A stretch of DNA of 64,000 bases, from contig JAEWAQ010000075.1 of assembly GCA_023391635.1 (NCBI GenBank), positions 1-64,000 on the forward strand. Direction: 5' to 3'. The notes below the pieces were generated by a model. It saw nothing but the letters and a program-made list of their open reading frames with translations, was not told where the DNA came from and searched no databases. This document shows, piece by piece, positions 8,743 to 18,049 of the stretch (position 1 is the stretch's first letter; every line of letters begins with the position of its first letter). Source of the stretch: Bacillota bacterium. GTDB taxonomy: Bacteria; Bacillota; Bacilli; Paenibacillales; Paenibacillaceae. The position numbers and the translations under genes are program-made.

Positions 8743-9516
8743 TTGTTGACGGGGAGAACGGCTCTCGTGACGGGGAGCGCCAAGGGGCTGGGCCGGAGGA
8801 CGGCGCTGGAGCTGGCGGCGGCCGGCTGCAACGTCGCGCTTAATTACGTGGCGAGCCGCGAGGAAGCCGAACAAGTCGCCGAAGAGATCGCCCGCATGGG
8901 CAGGAAGGCAGCGGCGATCCGTGCGGATATTTCTTCGCCGGACGATGCGCTGCATCTGGTGGATGAAGCGGAGAGGCTCGTCGGCGGCATCGACATCCTG
9001 GTCAACAATGCCGGGCCTTTCATCCGCGAGCGCAAGCTGTTCGCGGACTATTCGCCGGCGGACATCCATTATTTGATGAATGGCAACCTCGTGGGCACGA
9101 TGCTGCTTGACCATCGAGTACTGCCGGGCATGCGCAGCCGCGGATGGGGCCGAATCATCCACTTCGGCTTCGGACACGCCGCCGAGGCCAGGAGCTGGCC
9201 GCATCGCGCGGTCTATGCCGCCGCCAAAGTCGGGCTCGTTTCTTTCACGAAGACGCTCGCCGTGGAGGAGGCTGCGAGCGGCATTACGGTTAACATGATC
9301 TGCCCTGGCGACATACGCGGCGGCAACAAGGAGAAGGGCATCGCGGATGTAGACGGCGTGCTGGACGACGAATCGCCAAGAGGTCGGCCCGGCACCGGAC
9401 AGGATGTGGCGCGCGTCATCACGTTCCTGTGCCAGCCGGACTCCGATTTCATTACCGGCAATACGATCGACGTGTCCGGGGGCCTGGATCCGATCCGTGC
9501 CAACGTTAAGCGTTGA
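8743..9516 (+). CDS. Short-chain dehydrogenase/reductase
   Basis: A 257-aa classical SDR with the dinucleotide-binding TGSAKGLGRR near residue 10, NNAG near residue 87 and the catalytic YAAAK near residue 157. The C-terminal ITGNTIDVSGG is standard for FabG-like SDRs. The start is TTG 8743, 9 nt after GAGGAGG (8727-8733); there is no ATG at the correct end. It is probably NAD(P)-dependent and cytosolic; substrate unknown. It forms an operon with the HEPN gene and converges on nfu. Confidence 0.85.
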   Translation: MLTGRTALVTGSAKGLGRRTALELAAAGCNVALNYVASREEAEQVAEEIARMGRKAAAIRADISSPDDALHLVDEAERLVGGIDILVNNAGPFIRERKLFADYSPADIHYLMNGNLVGTMLLDHRVLPGMRSRGWGRIIHFGFGHAAEARSWPHRAVYAAAKVGLVSFTKTLAVEEAASGITVNMICPGDIRGGNKEKGIADVDGVLDDESPRGRPGTGQDVARVITFLCQPDSDFITGNTIDVSGGLDPIRANVKR

Positions 9517-9555
9517 CGGGTGGTCGATTACGCAGCATGGCAGAGATAAAAACAA

Positions 9556-9579
9556 GGGTCCTGCCATCCGGCAGGACCC
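9556..9579 (-). terminator. Rho-independent terminator of the nfu gene
   Basis: A perfect 10-bp stem (GGGTCCTGCC/GGCAGGACCC, 4-nt loop), followed on the minus strand by TTGTTTTTAT. It may also stop the converging SDR transcript. Confidence 0.85.
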
Positions 9580-9608
9580 CCGCAATGTTCCGAAATCGGA
9601 ATAATGAA

Positions 9609-9857
9609 TCAGAATACCTGTACAACTTCCTCGATGCCCTCGACTTCTTCCAGCAAGGCGCGCTCGATGCCTGCCTTCAGCGTAATGGTGGAACTCGGGC
9701 AGCTGCCGCAGGCTCCCATCAGACGAAGTTTGACGATGCCGTCTTCAACGTCGACCAATTCCACGTCGCCACCGTCGCGTTGCAAGAAGGGACGCAATTT
9801 ATCAAGCACCTCGAGTACCTCGTCATACTGTGTCGTGCTTTGAACGCTGTCGCTCAT
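9609..9857 (-). CDS. nfu: NifU C-terminal-domain iron-sulfur carrier (YutI-like)
   Basis: An 82-aa Nfu-domain protein that carries and delivers Fe-S clusters. The metal-binding motif ACGSCPSS (CxxC near residues 50-53) sits in the standard context after a DGGDVEL stretch. An AAAGGAGTGG site precedes the ATG. Its divergent neighbour is YuzB, the same neighbour as yutI in B. subtilis. Confidence 0.9.
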   Translation of the reverse strand: MSDSVQSTTQYDEVLEVLDKLRPFLQRDGGDVELVDVEDGIVKLRLMGACGSCPSSTITLKAGIERALLEEVEGIEEVVQVF

Positions 9858-9888
9858 GGTTATCCACTCCTTTCAGGTCCTAATTCCT

Positions 9889-9916
9889 ATTATAGTACAA
9901 TTCGGCGCGATTTCAA
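9889..9916 (-). promoter_or_regulatory. Promoter of nfu
   Basis: Minus-strand TTGAAA (9916-9911) and TATAAT (9894-9889) with 16-nt spacing, a near-consensus sigma-A promoter. Confidence 0.75.
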
Positions 9917-9938
9917 ACAGAGAAAGGAAGCCAGGCAT

Positions 9939-10205
9939 ATGCACGTCGTCGAAATATGCGTCAGCAACGCGCACCATGGAACCGAGGAGATCATGCAGCG
10001 ACTCCAGCAAGATCCCCGCATCGACGTCATCGAATACGGCTGCCTAGGCAATTGCGGAGAATGCTATCTTGCTCCGTTCGCCATGGTCGACGGCGTGACC
10101 GTCGCGGTGGAGTCGGTGGAAGAGCTGCTGGGCGCGATCATGCATGAGATCGAGAAGCAGGAAGCCGATCAGGCCGCGTTGGACAAACTCATTGACGATC
10201 TGTAA
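9939..10205 (+). CDS. yuzB: YuzB family protein (DUF1450)
   Basis: An 88-aa protein starting MHVVEICVSNAHHG and containing EYGCLGNCGECYLAPFA, a conserved cysteine cluster (CxxxCxxC-like) that fits the DUF1450/YuzB family. The function is not established; the cysteines and the adjacent nfu suggest a thiol or metal-linked role. ATG 9939 follows AGAAAGGAAG; the longer open frame from 9513 overlaps nfu and is not used. Confidence 0.88.
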   Translation: MHVVEICVSNAHHGTEEIMQRLQQDPRIDVIEYGCLGNCGECYLAPFAMVDGVTVAVESVEELLGAIMHEIEKQEADQAALDKLIDDL

Positions 10206-10263
10206 ATGGAGCGGCGAGGAAGTGCGGATTCGTGCAGGCGAGCAGGGTACGGATGAAAATTGC

Positions 10264-10293
10264 TTGCCAAATGGAAACCGTATGTGGGATAAT
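10264..10293 (+). promoter_or_regulatory. Promoter of the structured leader / HAD gene
   Basis: TTGCCA (10264-10269) and GATAAT (10288-10293) are 18 nt apart. The transcript would start near 10300 and pass straight into the folded element below. Confidence 0.55.
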
Positions 10294-10299
10294 AAGCCC

Positions 10300-10405
10300 A
10301 ACGACAACTGAATGTCATTCGGGGCAGAGACGACGAGAAGCCCTTTGCGTGGATCCACCGCTTTCCGACAGGAAGGCTTTGGCATGCAAAGGCCTTCTCT
10401 TTTTC
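10300..10405 (+). ncRNA. Candidate structured RNA or attenuator ending in a U-tract
   Basis: A 14-bp closing helix pairs 10335-10348 with 10386-10399 (one mismatch). Inside lie two further hairpins, GTGGATCCAC (10349-10358) and a 7-bp stem 10360-10377 with GACA loop, forming a three-way junction. Five Ts follow (10400-10404). A small GACA/TGTC hairpin (10303-10316) precedes it. It could be a small RNA with its own terminator, or a premature terminator controlling the HAD gene at 10438. It matches no riboswitch class I can recognise. Confidence 0.45.
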
Positions 10406-10437
10406 GTGTTTCCGGATTCGACAGGGGAGAAGATGAC

Positions 10438-11217
10438 GTGGACCTCTATGCTGGCTACATATTCGATCTGGACGGTACGATTTACTTGGGAGAAAAAGCG
10501 ATTGAAGGGGCGGTAGAAGCGATCGCGCAATTGCAGCGGCGTGGGAAAAAAGTGTTATTCCTGACGAACAAGACGATCGAATCCCGTGAGAAATACACGG
10601 CGAAGCTGAACGGATTCGGCATTCCGGTCAGCATGGATCAACTGCTCAGTCCGGCCGTTGTCACCATCCACTATCTGGAGACACGGCATCCTGGAGCGCG
10701 CGTCTATGTGATCGGAGAACCGGCTCTGAAGGAGGAAATGAGCCGGAGCGGCATCCGCTTCGCCCGGTCGCCGGAGGAAACGGACGTGGTGGTTGTCTCC
10801 TGGGATCGCGAATTTCATTACCGCCACCTTGAATTCGCTTATCGGTCTTATAAGCGCGGCGCGCAGTTTATCGCTACGCATCCAGACCGAACCTGCCCGG
10901 TCCCGGGTGGAGAGCTTCCCGATTGCGGAGCGATGATCGGCGCGATCGAAGGCGCGACGAACCGGAAGATCGACGTCGTCATGGGCAAGCCTTCGGCATT
11001 GATGGCCCTAGCCGCATTGGAACGTATGCAGGTCCAAGCTGATCATTGCTTGATGGTTGGCGATCGATTGGAAACCGACATTCTGATGGGACAGCAGGCC
11101 GGCATGAATACCGCGCTTGTCCTGTCCGGTGTGACAACCGAGCAGGAGCTGGCGTTGTCCGCCGTCAAGCCGACATACGTATGGAATTCTGTGTCGGAGC
11201 TTGTCCACATGAACTAA
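10438..11217 (+). CDS. HAD-IIA family sugar/aryl phosphatase (NagD/AraL-like)
   Basis: A 259-aa haloacid-dehalogenase-type phosphatase. Motif I is FDLDGTIY at the N-terminus, motif II FLTNKT near residue 38, and motif IV MVGDRLETDILMGQQAGM near residues 204-221; the cap type is IIA. GTG 10438 is chosen, preceded by GGGGAG; the longer frame from 10312 would start inside the structured RNA. The substrate is unknown: the family includes NagD, AraL and glycerol-phosphate phosphatases. It lies upstream of glpP, with only a short gap. Confidence 0.82.
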   Translation: MDLYAGYIFDLDGTIYLGEKAIEGAVEAIAQLQRRGKKVLFLTNKTIESREKYTAKLNGFGIPVSMDQLLSPAVVTIHYLETRHPGARVYVIGEPALKEEMSRSGIRFARSPEETDVVVVSWDREFHYRHLEFAYRSYKRGAQFIATHPDRTCPVPGGELPDCGAMIGAIEGATNRKIDVVMGKPSALMALAALERMQVQADHCLMVGDRLETDILMGQQAGMNTALVLSGVTTEQELALSAVKPTYVWNSVSELVHMN

Positions 11218-11309
11218 GGCAGGCATGATGGCAGGAAGCGTTCGCGCCAGCGGGCATCGAAGTGTTCGTGAAGATTGTCTATATGACGGGAGAACAGGAG
11301 AGAAGTCGA

Positions 11310-11846
11310 ATGGAACAATCACGTACGATCGCCTCCGTGACGAAAGAAGAACAGATCGCTGCAGTGCTTCAGTCTCGCGTCAAGCGGATCAACTTGCTGA
11401 CCGGGAACATTATGAACTTGAAGGAAATGATTAGCGGACTACATCAAGCTAGTAAGGAGGTGTATGTGCATGTAGAGATGGTGCGGGGATTAGGCAAGGA
11501 CGACTTTGCCGTTCAATACTTGGCCAATGAACTGAAGGCGGACGGAATCATCTCGACGAAGAGCAATATCATTACTGCGGCGAGGCAAGCGAAGCTGAGA
11601 ACGATTCAACGAATATTCGCCATCGATTCGAATGCGCTCGATACCGCGGAAAAAATGATCGCTGCCAGCGGCGCGCGCGAGATCGAATTGATGCCGGGAT
11701 TGATGCCTCGCATTATTAGGGAGATGAAATCGAAAATTCGCCAACCGCTTATCGTCGGCGGGCTGATCAAGTACGCTCACGAAATAGAAGAGGCGCTGGC
11801 GAACGGTGCGGATTTCGTATCCGTAGGAGATCCAAAACTATGGTAG
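11310..11846 (+). CDS. glpP: Glycerol-3-phosphate-responsive antiterminator
   Basis: GlpP binds glycerol-3-phosphate and the leader RNA of glp genes to prevent premature termination. The 178-aa protein is a small TIM-barrel-like protein with KADGIISTKSNIITAA and the ELMPGLMPRII and IVGGLIK segments of the family. ATG 11310 follows GGAGAG by 6 nt; an upstream ATG at 11283 is possible. No glpF, glpK or glpD lies nearby, so its targets must be elsewhere, or possibly the attenuator-like element at 10300-10405. Confidence 0.88.
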   Translation: MEQSRTIASVTKEEQIAAVLQSRVKRINLLTGNIMNLKEMISGLHQASKEVYVHVEMVRGLGKDDFAVQYLANELKADGIISTKSNIITAARQAKLRTIQRIFAIDSNALDTAEKMIAASGAREIELMPGLMPRIIREMKSKIRQPLIVGGLIKYAHEIEEALANGADFVSVGDPKLW

Positions 11847-11867
11847 GCACGAGGAGGGTATTATTTA

Positions 11868-14813
11868 ATGAAACCACTTCACTCCAGATGCAAACAAATG
11901 CTCATTGTCTCTATGTCCATGTTGCTGATGTTTGCTTGCAGCGTGCTGCCGGTAACCGACGGCAATACCGCAAAGGTTGCGCATGCTGCCCCCTACACCG
12001 CTCCCGAGCTTCTCATCACAGAAGTTACGCCGGATACGATGAAACAGGATGGCACTACCGGCAATCCCGATGCCTTCGAATTCATAGAAATTTACAACAC
12101 GACCGATTCGATCTTGAATTTGAAAAATTACCGCATTCTATACGAAAGCCCGGCCGTATTGGAATGGATCATTACGGAAGACAAGTTCATCGCGCCGGGA
12201 GGCACCTTCGTCATCTGGGTTACTTCGTTAACCGGCTCCACGTTAGACGATTTCAACCGCAATTATGGGTCCACGCTCACATGGGATCAAGTGTTTCAAG
12301 TAACCGCGGCCGGCATGGCCAATGCATCTGCCCGCACATTATCGATCGCGTCGCCGACGAACGCGAAATTCAGCACCGCGAGCTACGGGCCGTCCGATGT
12401 GACGGAGAATGCCGGTATTCAATACCGTTATCCGGTCGACGGCTCGACAACGATGTACAAACTGTCCGGCACGGGCCTGGCGACGCCGGGGACGGTATCG
12501 GCCGGCCAAATTCCCTCGCGCGCCCTGTGGATCACGGAAGTGACACCCGATACAAAAAAGCAGGACGGAACTTCCGGGAACCCTGACGCCTTCGAATTCA
12601 TCGAAATCTACAACAATACGTACCAGACGATCAATTTGAAAAATTACCGCGTCTTGTACGAAAGCCCTGCCGTCCTGACATGGACGATCGCAGAAGACAA
12701 GTATGTCCCGCCAGGTGCCGTCTTCGTGATCTGGGTAACATCGCTTACCGGTTCCACGCTGGAACAATTCAATCAGAACTACGGCACGTCGCTCACATGG
12801 AATCAAGTGTACAAAGTATCCGCCGACGGGATGGCCAATGCCTCCGCCCGCGCGATGTCGATTGCGACGCCTGACGGCGTGTCGTTGAGCAGAGCCAGCT
12901 ATTCGCCCACCGATGTGACCGAGAATGCGGGGATTCGATATGCGTATCCGACAAGTGGAACATGGGAGATGCGGAAGCTGCCTGCCGCAGGGTTGGCGAC
13001 GCCGGGAGCGGTAACGCAGGACCAGATTCCCGTCGACCTGATGATTACCGAGATGACGCCCGATACGAGGAAGCAGGACGGTACCCCAGGCAATCCGGAC
13101 GCCTTCGAATTCATCGAACTGTTCAATAACTCCGGCGTCACGCTGAACCTGAAAAACTATCGCATTCTGTACGAGAACCCCAGCGTGCTGGAATGGGTGA
13201 TCACCGAAGACAAGTACGTGGCCCCCAGGAGCACCTTCGTCATCTGGGTCAGTTCTTTAACGGGTTCTACGCTAGCGGAATTCAACGCCAACTACGGCAC
13301 CACGCTGACCTCAAGCCAAGTGTTCCGAATTACTGCCGACGGCATGGCGAACGCCAAGCCGCGGGCGTTGTCGATCGCCGCTCCCAATAATACGCGCCTT
13401 CGTACCGCCGCCTACTATCCTTCCGACGTTTCGGAGAATGACGGCATCGCCTACTTATATCCGCTTGACGGCAACAAGGCGATGCGCAAGTGGGAAGGCG
13501 GCGCGGAACCGGCTACGCCCGGCAGCGTTTTCCCCGGGCAAGTTCCCGCGGCCGTTCCCGACGGGTCGGCGCCGGCGGTTCCCGCAGGATTGACGGCTTC
13601 GGCGGGCAGCGGCCAGTTCTCGCTAAGTTGGCTGCCGAACGGCGAGAGTGATCTCGCTTTCTATAGAATCTACGACGGCGGGCGTCTGGTCAAGACGGTC
13701 AAAGGGGAGCACGCCCAGACGGTGCTGGGCGGACTTCTGGACGAGCAGATAGGTCGATTGCAAATATCGGCTGTGGATACGTCGGGCAATGAATCGGCTC
13801 GGTCTCCGATCGTAACGGCAGCGACTTGGTCGATACCTCTAACCCAAGAAATCATCGTCACAACCCCGCCTACCGGAAGTTTTCCCGAATATGCGGAATG
13901 GTTTCAAGCGGCGGATGAAGTGTCCTATATCCCGGGGATGAAGCAGGGGCTTGTGCCGCAAGGGATGGCCTATTTGGCCGACCAGGACTGGCTGATCGTT
14001 TCGAATTACCGCCAGAGCGGCAAGTCCAGTATGCTGACGGTGATGGATGCAGGCACCGGACAACTCGTGAAGACGCTGACCATATATCGAGCCGACGGTA
14101 CTCCCTACAACGAACACGCGGGCGGTGTTGCGATAAGCGCGTCCAACGTATGGATTTCTTCGGAAGGCAACGTATACCGGGTTCCTCTGCAGGATGTCGT
14201 GAACGGTGCGGACCGGACACCCGTCTATATCCGGGATCAGTTCGCCACCGGAACGCGCGGCTCTTTCTTGATGTACGAGAGCGGCAAGTTGTGGGTAGGA
14301 GAGTATTATGCGGACGGTTATGAAGTCGATCCTGCCCATCAGATGACGACGCGCAACGGCACGACCCAATATGCCTGGATGGTGGGCTATGATCTGGACC
14401 CGTCGACGGATCGTCTGCCTTCCGGTAAAATTGTGAATGAGACGACTCCGGTCATTCCCGATTACGTGATATCGCTGCCCGACAAAATTCAGGGGGCGAC
14501 GATATTGTCGGACGGACGGATCGTGCTGAGCGAGTCTTATTCGCAAAAGAACGATGCGCACTTGTATTTCTACGAAAACGTACTGGCGCAAAGCCCGCAC
14601 ACCTATGTCAATGTTGGCGGCAGCGACATACCGGCATGGTATTTGGACGGGATCAGCCGGCAAGACGTTCTCGTCGCGACACCTTCGACAGAAGGCATCG
14701 TGCAGCGGGGAGGCTATCTGTACGTGATGTTCGAATCCGCGGTCAACTATTATTCAGGCAAGCTGAAGTACCCGACGGACAAAATTTGGAAAGTTGATCT
14801 AAGCATGCTCTAG
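11868..14813 (+). CDS. Secreted protein with three lamin-tail domains, FnIII and a C-terminal propeller-like domain
   Basis: The 981-aa protein has an N-terminal signal peptide (cleavage likely after AHA near residue 41; an FAC at residue 24 also allows a lipoprotein reading). Three tandem lamin-tail-type (LTD) repeats of about 172 residues start near residues 47, 219 and 390, each with ITEVTPDT-like and DAFEFIE segments. A fibronectin-III-like domain follows (about 565-650), then a roughly 320-residue region with repeated strand motifs resembling a beta-propeller. It is probably extracellular, binding surfaces or polymers; no catalytic motif is seen. A GAGGAGGG site precedes ATG 11868. It lies directly upstream of a YesM-like kinase. 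Confidence 0.75.
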   Translation: MKPLHSRCKQMLIVSMSMLLMFACSVLPVTDGNTAKVAHAAPYTAPELLITEVTPDTMKQDGTTGNPDAFEFIEIYNTTDSILNLKNYRILYESPAVLEWIITEDKFIAPGGTFVIWVTSLTGSTLDDFNRNYGSTLTWDQVFQVTAAGMANASARTLSIASPTNAKFSTASYGPSDVTENAGIQYRYPVDGSTTMYKLSGTGLATPGTVSAGQIPSRALWITEVTPDTKKQDGTSGNPDAFEFIEIYNNTYQTINLKNYRVLYESPAVLTWTIAEDKYVPPGAVFVIWVTSLTGSTLEQFNQNYGTSLTWNQVYKVSADGMANASARAMSIATPDGVSLSRASYSPTDVTENAGIRYAYPTSGTWEMRKLPAAGLATPGAVTQDQIPVDLMITEMTPDTRKQDGTPGNPDAFEFIELFNNSGVTLNLKNYRILYENPSVLEWVITEDKYVAPRSTFVIWVSSLTGSTLAEFNANYGTTLTSSQVFRITADGMANAKPRALSIAAPNNTRLRTAAYYPSDVSENDGIAYLYPLDGNKAMRKWEGGAEPATPGSVFPGQVPAAVPDGSAPAVPAGLTASAGSGQFSLSWLPNGESDLAFYRIYDGGRLVKTVKGEHAQTVLGGLLDEQIGRLQISAVDTSGNESARSPIVTAATWSIPLTQEIIVTTPPTGSFPEYAEWFQAADEVSYIPGMKQGLVPQGMAYLADQDWLIVSNYRQSGKSSMLTVMDAGTGQLVKTLTIYRADGTPYNEHAGGVAISASNVWISSEGNVYRVPLQDVVNGADRTPVYIRDQFATGTRGSFLMYESGKLWVGEYYADGYEVDPAHQMTTRNGTTQYAWMVGYDLDPSTDRLPSGKIVNETTPVIPDYVISLPDKIQGATILSDGRIVLSESYSQKNDAHLYFYENVLAQSPHTYVNVGGSDIPAWYLDGISRQDVLVATPSTEGIVQRGGYLYVMFESAVNYYSGKLKYPTDKIWKVDLSML

Positions 14814-14827
14814 TAAAGGAGTTCGGG

Positions 14828-16678
14828 ATGGTGAAGGATCGGGAAAGGCGAACGCGCTTACATCGCAGGAAATCGCTGAAGTCGAGACTGTTCGTCGTCT
14901 TGGCCGTCTTCTCGATTCTTCCGATCCTTGCCGTCAGCTATGCCTCCCAGAAGCTGATGTTTCGCTCATCCGTGGCGCACAGCGCTTCGCTGTCCCAGCA
15001 GATCGTCGATCTGTTCGCCAATGAACTGGAGAATCAGTTCAAGGGAGTGAATCGTTTGCTGGAGCCGCTGATGATCGACCTTGACTTTCAGAAGTATTTG
15101 AGCGTTTCGAAGGAAGATACGATCGCGCAATTGAAATATTCGAGGAGCTTCCAAGCATTCTTCGACAAGATGTCGCAGGCTAATCAGGCGATCATGGGCA
15201 TTCTGTACTTGGATTTGCGCGGCAAAACGTACTATCATACGACGCGGAATGAGACAATCTATCATCGGTACGACTTCGAAGGGGATTCGACTTATCGCGA
15301 GATATACGATATGGAGCGAATTACGCTGCTGCCGCCGCACGAGCGGCCATACATCACCAGCAATAACGCTCAGACGATCGCGATCGTGAAGCCGGTGCTC
15401 GATTTTTACAACCACGAAGTTCATTCTTGGATTGTCGTGGAGCTTGAGCCGGCCCGGTTGTTGGCCTTCATGAAACAGACGGACTTCGGTCATTACGGAG
15501 AAGCCTACCTCTATCATGCCGAGAGCGGGGGGACGATCGTGCTCGCCGAGGGGAGCGGTCTGGGCAGCGGCCGTCCGCTGGCAGAACTCGCCGAAGCGTA
15601 TGCAGCCCAAGAAACAACGTTCCTCTATGAACGCGAAGGCAGGACGTATCAAGTGGCGGGGAAGCGGCTGTCGATCGAAGGCTGGACGCTGCTTGGCATC
15701 GCTCCGCTCGACAAGATGGTCGAAGGTACCGAGCAGGCGTCGCGAATGACGCTGCTAGTTGGCATTGTGCTGGTCGTCTTCGCGGTCGCTGCTTCTTTGT
15801 ATTTGATCAACTTGTTTTTGAAGCCGCTAGAGCGGTTGAAATCTTCCATTGTAAAGCTAGGCAAGAAGAGAGAGACGGTGAAGGTGCCCCATACCTCCTA
15901 TGAGGAGATCGATTTTCTGATTAAAGCCTATAACGGCATGCTGGATAACTTGAGCCAGATGGAGGAGACGGTGGTGCAAGCCCGAATGCGGGAGAACGAA
16001 AAAGAGCTGCTGCAGCTGCAAGCCTACATCAACCCGCATTTTTTGTTCAACACGTTGGAGACGATCGCCGCCTTCGCCTTCCGGCACGAAGGAGAGAAAG
16101 CGGAGAAGATGGTGCATCTGGTCGCCCATATGATGCGGTTCAATATCCGGGCGGACGGCGGGTTGGCGACGCTGGAGGAAGAGTTCCGGGCCATATCGGA
16201 CCTGCTGGCCATACATCGCTATCGGACACAGTCGGAAATCGATGCGGAACTGGACGCGGTCGAAGCGGCGCTATCCGCCCGAATCATGAAGCTAAGCGTG
16301 CAGCCATTCGTCGAGAATGCGCTCAAATATGGGTACCGCTCGTTGTCAAGCCGCGATCGGTTCCAGCTATCGGTCCGTGCCGCCGTCAGTGCGGAGGGCT
16401 TAACGATCACCATCCGTGACAATGGGCAAGGCATGCCGCCCGAAGTGCTGGATAAATATCGCAAACTCATTCAGACCCATGGCGGCTACGAGGACGATTT
16501 CTTCAGACGTCACACCGGCATCTACAATGTTTATCGCCGCTTTCAGCTTGCCTATGGCGACAATTTCAAGATAGATATGGTTAACGGCAAGGACAGAGGC
16601 TTGGAAGTGAGCATTCGCTTGGGGACGATCAAGGAGAGGGGAGGGGCTATCGGTGCTGAAAGTGTGCGTAGTGGATGA
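14828..16678 (+). CDS. Sensor histidine kinase, YesM/LytS-type
   Basis: The 616-aa membrane kinase has a transmembrane segment near 20-42, an extracellular sensor domain (about 45-295), a second membrane segment near 305-328, a HAMP linker, the His_kinase domain with QAYINPHFLFNTLE (phospho-acceptor His near 404) and a C-terminal HATPase with NALKYG and DNGQGM. This architecture is typical of Paenibacillus sensors that pair with YesN/AraC regulators and detect carbohydrates. Its end overlaps the regulator by 26 nt. It likely controls the ABC transporter at 18118-21547. Confidence 0.88.
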   Translation: MVKDRERRTRLHRRKSLKSRLFVVLAVFSILPILAVSYASQKLMFRSSVAHSASLSQQIVDLFANELENQFKGVNRLLEPLMIDLDFQKYLSVSKEDTIAQLKYSRSFQAFFDKMSQANQAIMGILYLDLRGKTYYHTTRNETIYHRYDFEGDSTYREIYDMERITLLPPHERPYITSNNAQTIAIVKPVLDFYNHEVHSWIVVELEPARLLAFMKQTDFGHYGEAYLYHAESGGTIVLAEGSGLGSGRPLAELAEAYAAQETTFLYEREGRTYQVAGKRLSIEGWTLLGIAPLDKMVEGTEQASRMTLLVGIVLVVFAVAASLYLINLFLKPLERLKSSIVKLGKKRETVKVPHTSYEEIDFLIKAYNGMLDNLSQMEETVVQARMRENEKELLQLQAYINPHFLFNTLETIAAFAFRHEGEKAEKMVHLVAHMMRFNIRADGGLATLEEEFRAISDLLAIHRYRTQSEIDAELDAVEAALSARIMKLSVQPFVENALKYGYRSLSSRDRFQLSVRAAVSAEGLTITIRDNGQGMPPEVLDKYRKLIQTHGGYEDDFFRRHTGIYNVYRRFQLAYGDNFKIDMVNGKDRGLEVSIRLGTIKERGGAIGAESVRSG

Positions 16679-18041
16679 CGAGATGACCGTCCGACAAGCC
16701 GTCGTGCAGAAGCTGGAGCGGCTGCGCATGCCGATTCAAGTGTTCGATGTCGGATATGGTCTTGAGGCGATGGAAGCCATTCGGCTAATCCAGCCCGAAT
16801 TGCTCATCACGGACATCATGATTCCCGAGCTATCCGGGTTCGAGATGGTGTCCAAGCTGAGAGGAGACAATATCCACGCGGAAATCGCGCTCATCAGCGG
16901 TTACAACGAATTCGATTATGCCCATCAAGCGATTGAGTTCGGCGTGATCCGCTACTTGCTGAAGCCCGTCGAATTGGAGGATCTGGCGGACGTCGTGCGA
17001 ACGGTGGAGAGCCGCTTGCGGCTGCGCTGGGAAGAGACGATGAAGGAATACATATGGGCGTTACAAGCGAAATCGTTCATGCTGAGCGGACTGGAGCCGA
17101 TTTATCCCGCCTGGTGGTTCGACGGGAAGCTGCCCAAAGTCATTCAATGGGGGGATCCGGGGGAAGCGGCGTCGGAGCGCACGGTGTTCACCTTCACACT
17201 CAACCGCCGGAGAGGGGCAGTCGTGCTGGCGCATCCAGAGGACCGTCATGCGTTCAATCACCACAGCGGCTTCCTGGACCAACTGCTGCATGCGGAAGAA
17301 CGATGGCAGAACGACCACTTCTTCGCAGGGCGGAAAGCAGCCGTTCCGCACGGCAGCATGGGCGAACAAGCGATTCGGAAAGAAATACGGGCATTGGAGG
17401 AAAAGCTGCTGAACGATCTGAACGACAAGCAACCGGATGCTCTGCAAGCCGTCCTCGAGCAGTGGTTTCGCTGCATCGGCGGGCTGCATGCCGCGAAGGT
17501 CAAGCAAGAGTGCGGATACTTGCTCGCCGCCGCGGACAGCGTGCTGACCTCAAACCAAGGCCTGAACGTGTTCGAGGAGGAGAGCGCCCGGTATTGGACG
17601 GAATGGGTGCAGAGCTTCGATGCTTGGGACGGGCTGAAGCGGACGATGACGCACATCATCGTTGGCGGATTGAAGGCGCTGGCGCAGCAGTCCCAAGATC
17701 TCGACAAGCACGATATTGCGGGCAGAGCGCTCCGGCTGCTGCAGCAATCGACGGACCCGCAAATCAGCCTCAGTCAAATTGCAGCCAGGATGAACCTGCA
17801 CCCGGTGACCGTTAGCAAGCTGATTAAGCAAGATACGGGGCGGAATTTCGTCGATCATTTGATCGATTACAGAATGCGTATGGGCAAAAAAATGCTGCTG
17901 GAAACGAACAAGCCGGTGTTTGAAATTGCCTTGGATATCGGGTATTCCGACTTTCGTTATTTCAGCAAAGTATTCAAGAAGACATTCGGCGAAGCTCCCC
18001 AGGAATATCGCAAAACTAAAAAACTCCTACACGAATGCTAA
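16653..18041 (+). CDS. Response regulator, YesN type with AraC DNA-binding domain
   Basis: A 462-aa regulator with an N-terminal receiver (VVDDEM, phospho-acceptor in LLITDIMIPE, conserved YLLKPVE), a long middle region and a C-terminal AraC-type double helix-turn-helix ending in IGYSDFRYFSKVFKKTFGEAPQEYR-type signature (last 60 residues). The start is GTG 16653, inside the end of the kinase gene, so the two are translationally coupled. A terminator follows immediately. Confidence 0.9.
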   Translation: MLKVCVVDDEMTVRQAVVQKLERLRMPIQVFDVGYGLEAMEAIRLIQPELLITDIMIPELSGFEMVSKLRGDNIHAEIALISGYNEFDYAHQAIEFGVIRYLLKPVELEDLADVVRTVESRLRLRWEETMKEYIWALQAKSFMLSGLEPIYPAWWFDGKLPKVIQWGDPGEAASERTVFTFTLNRRRGAVVLAHPEDRHAFNHHSGFLDQLLHAEERWQNDHFFAGRKAAVPHGSMGEQAIRKEIRALEEKLLNDLNDKQPDALQAVLEQWFRCIGGLHAAKVKQECGYLLAAADSVLTSNQGLNVFEEESARYWTEWVQSFDAWDGLKRTMTHIIVGGLKALAQQSQDLDKHDIAGRALRLLQQSTDPQISLSQIAARMNLHPVTVSKLIKQDTGRNFVDHLIDYRMRMGKKMLLETNKPVFEIALDIGYSDFRYFSKVFKKTFGEAPQEYRKTKKLLHEC

Positions 18042-18049
18042 ATGATTCT

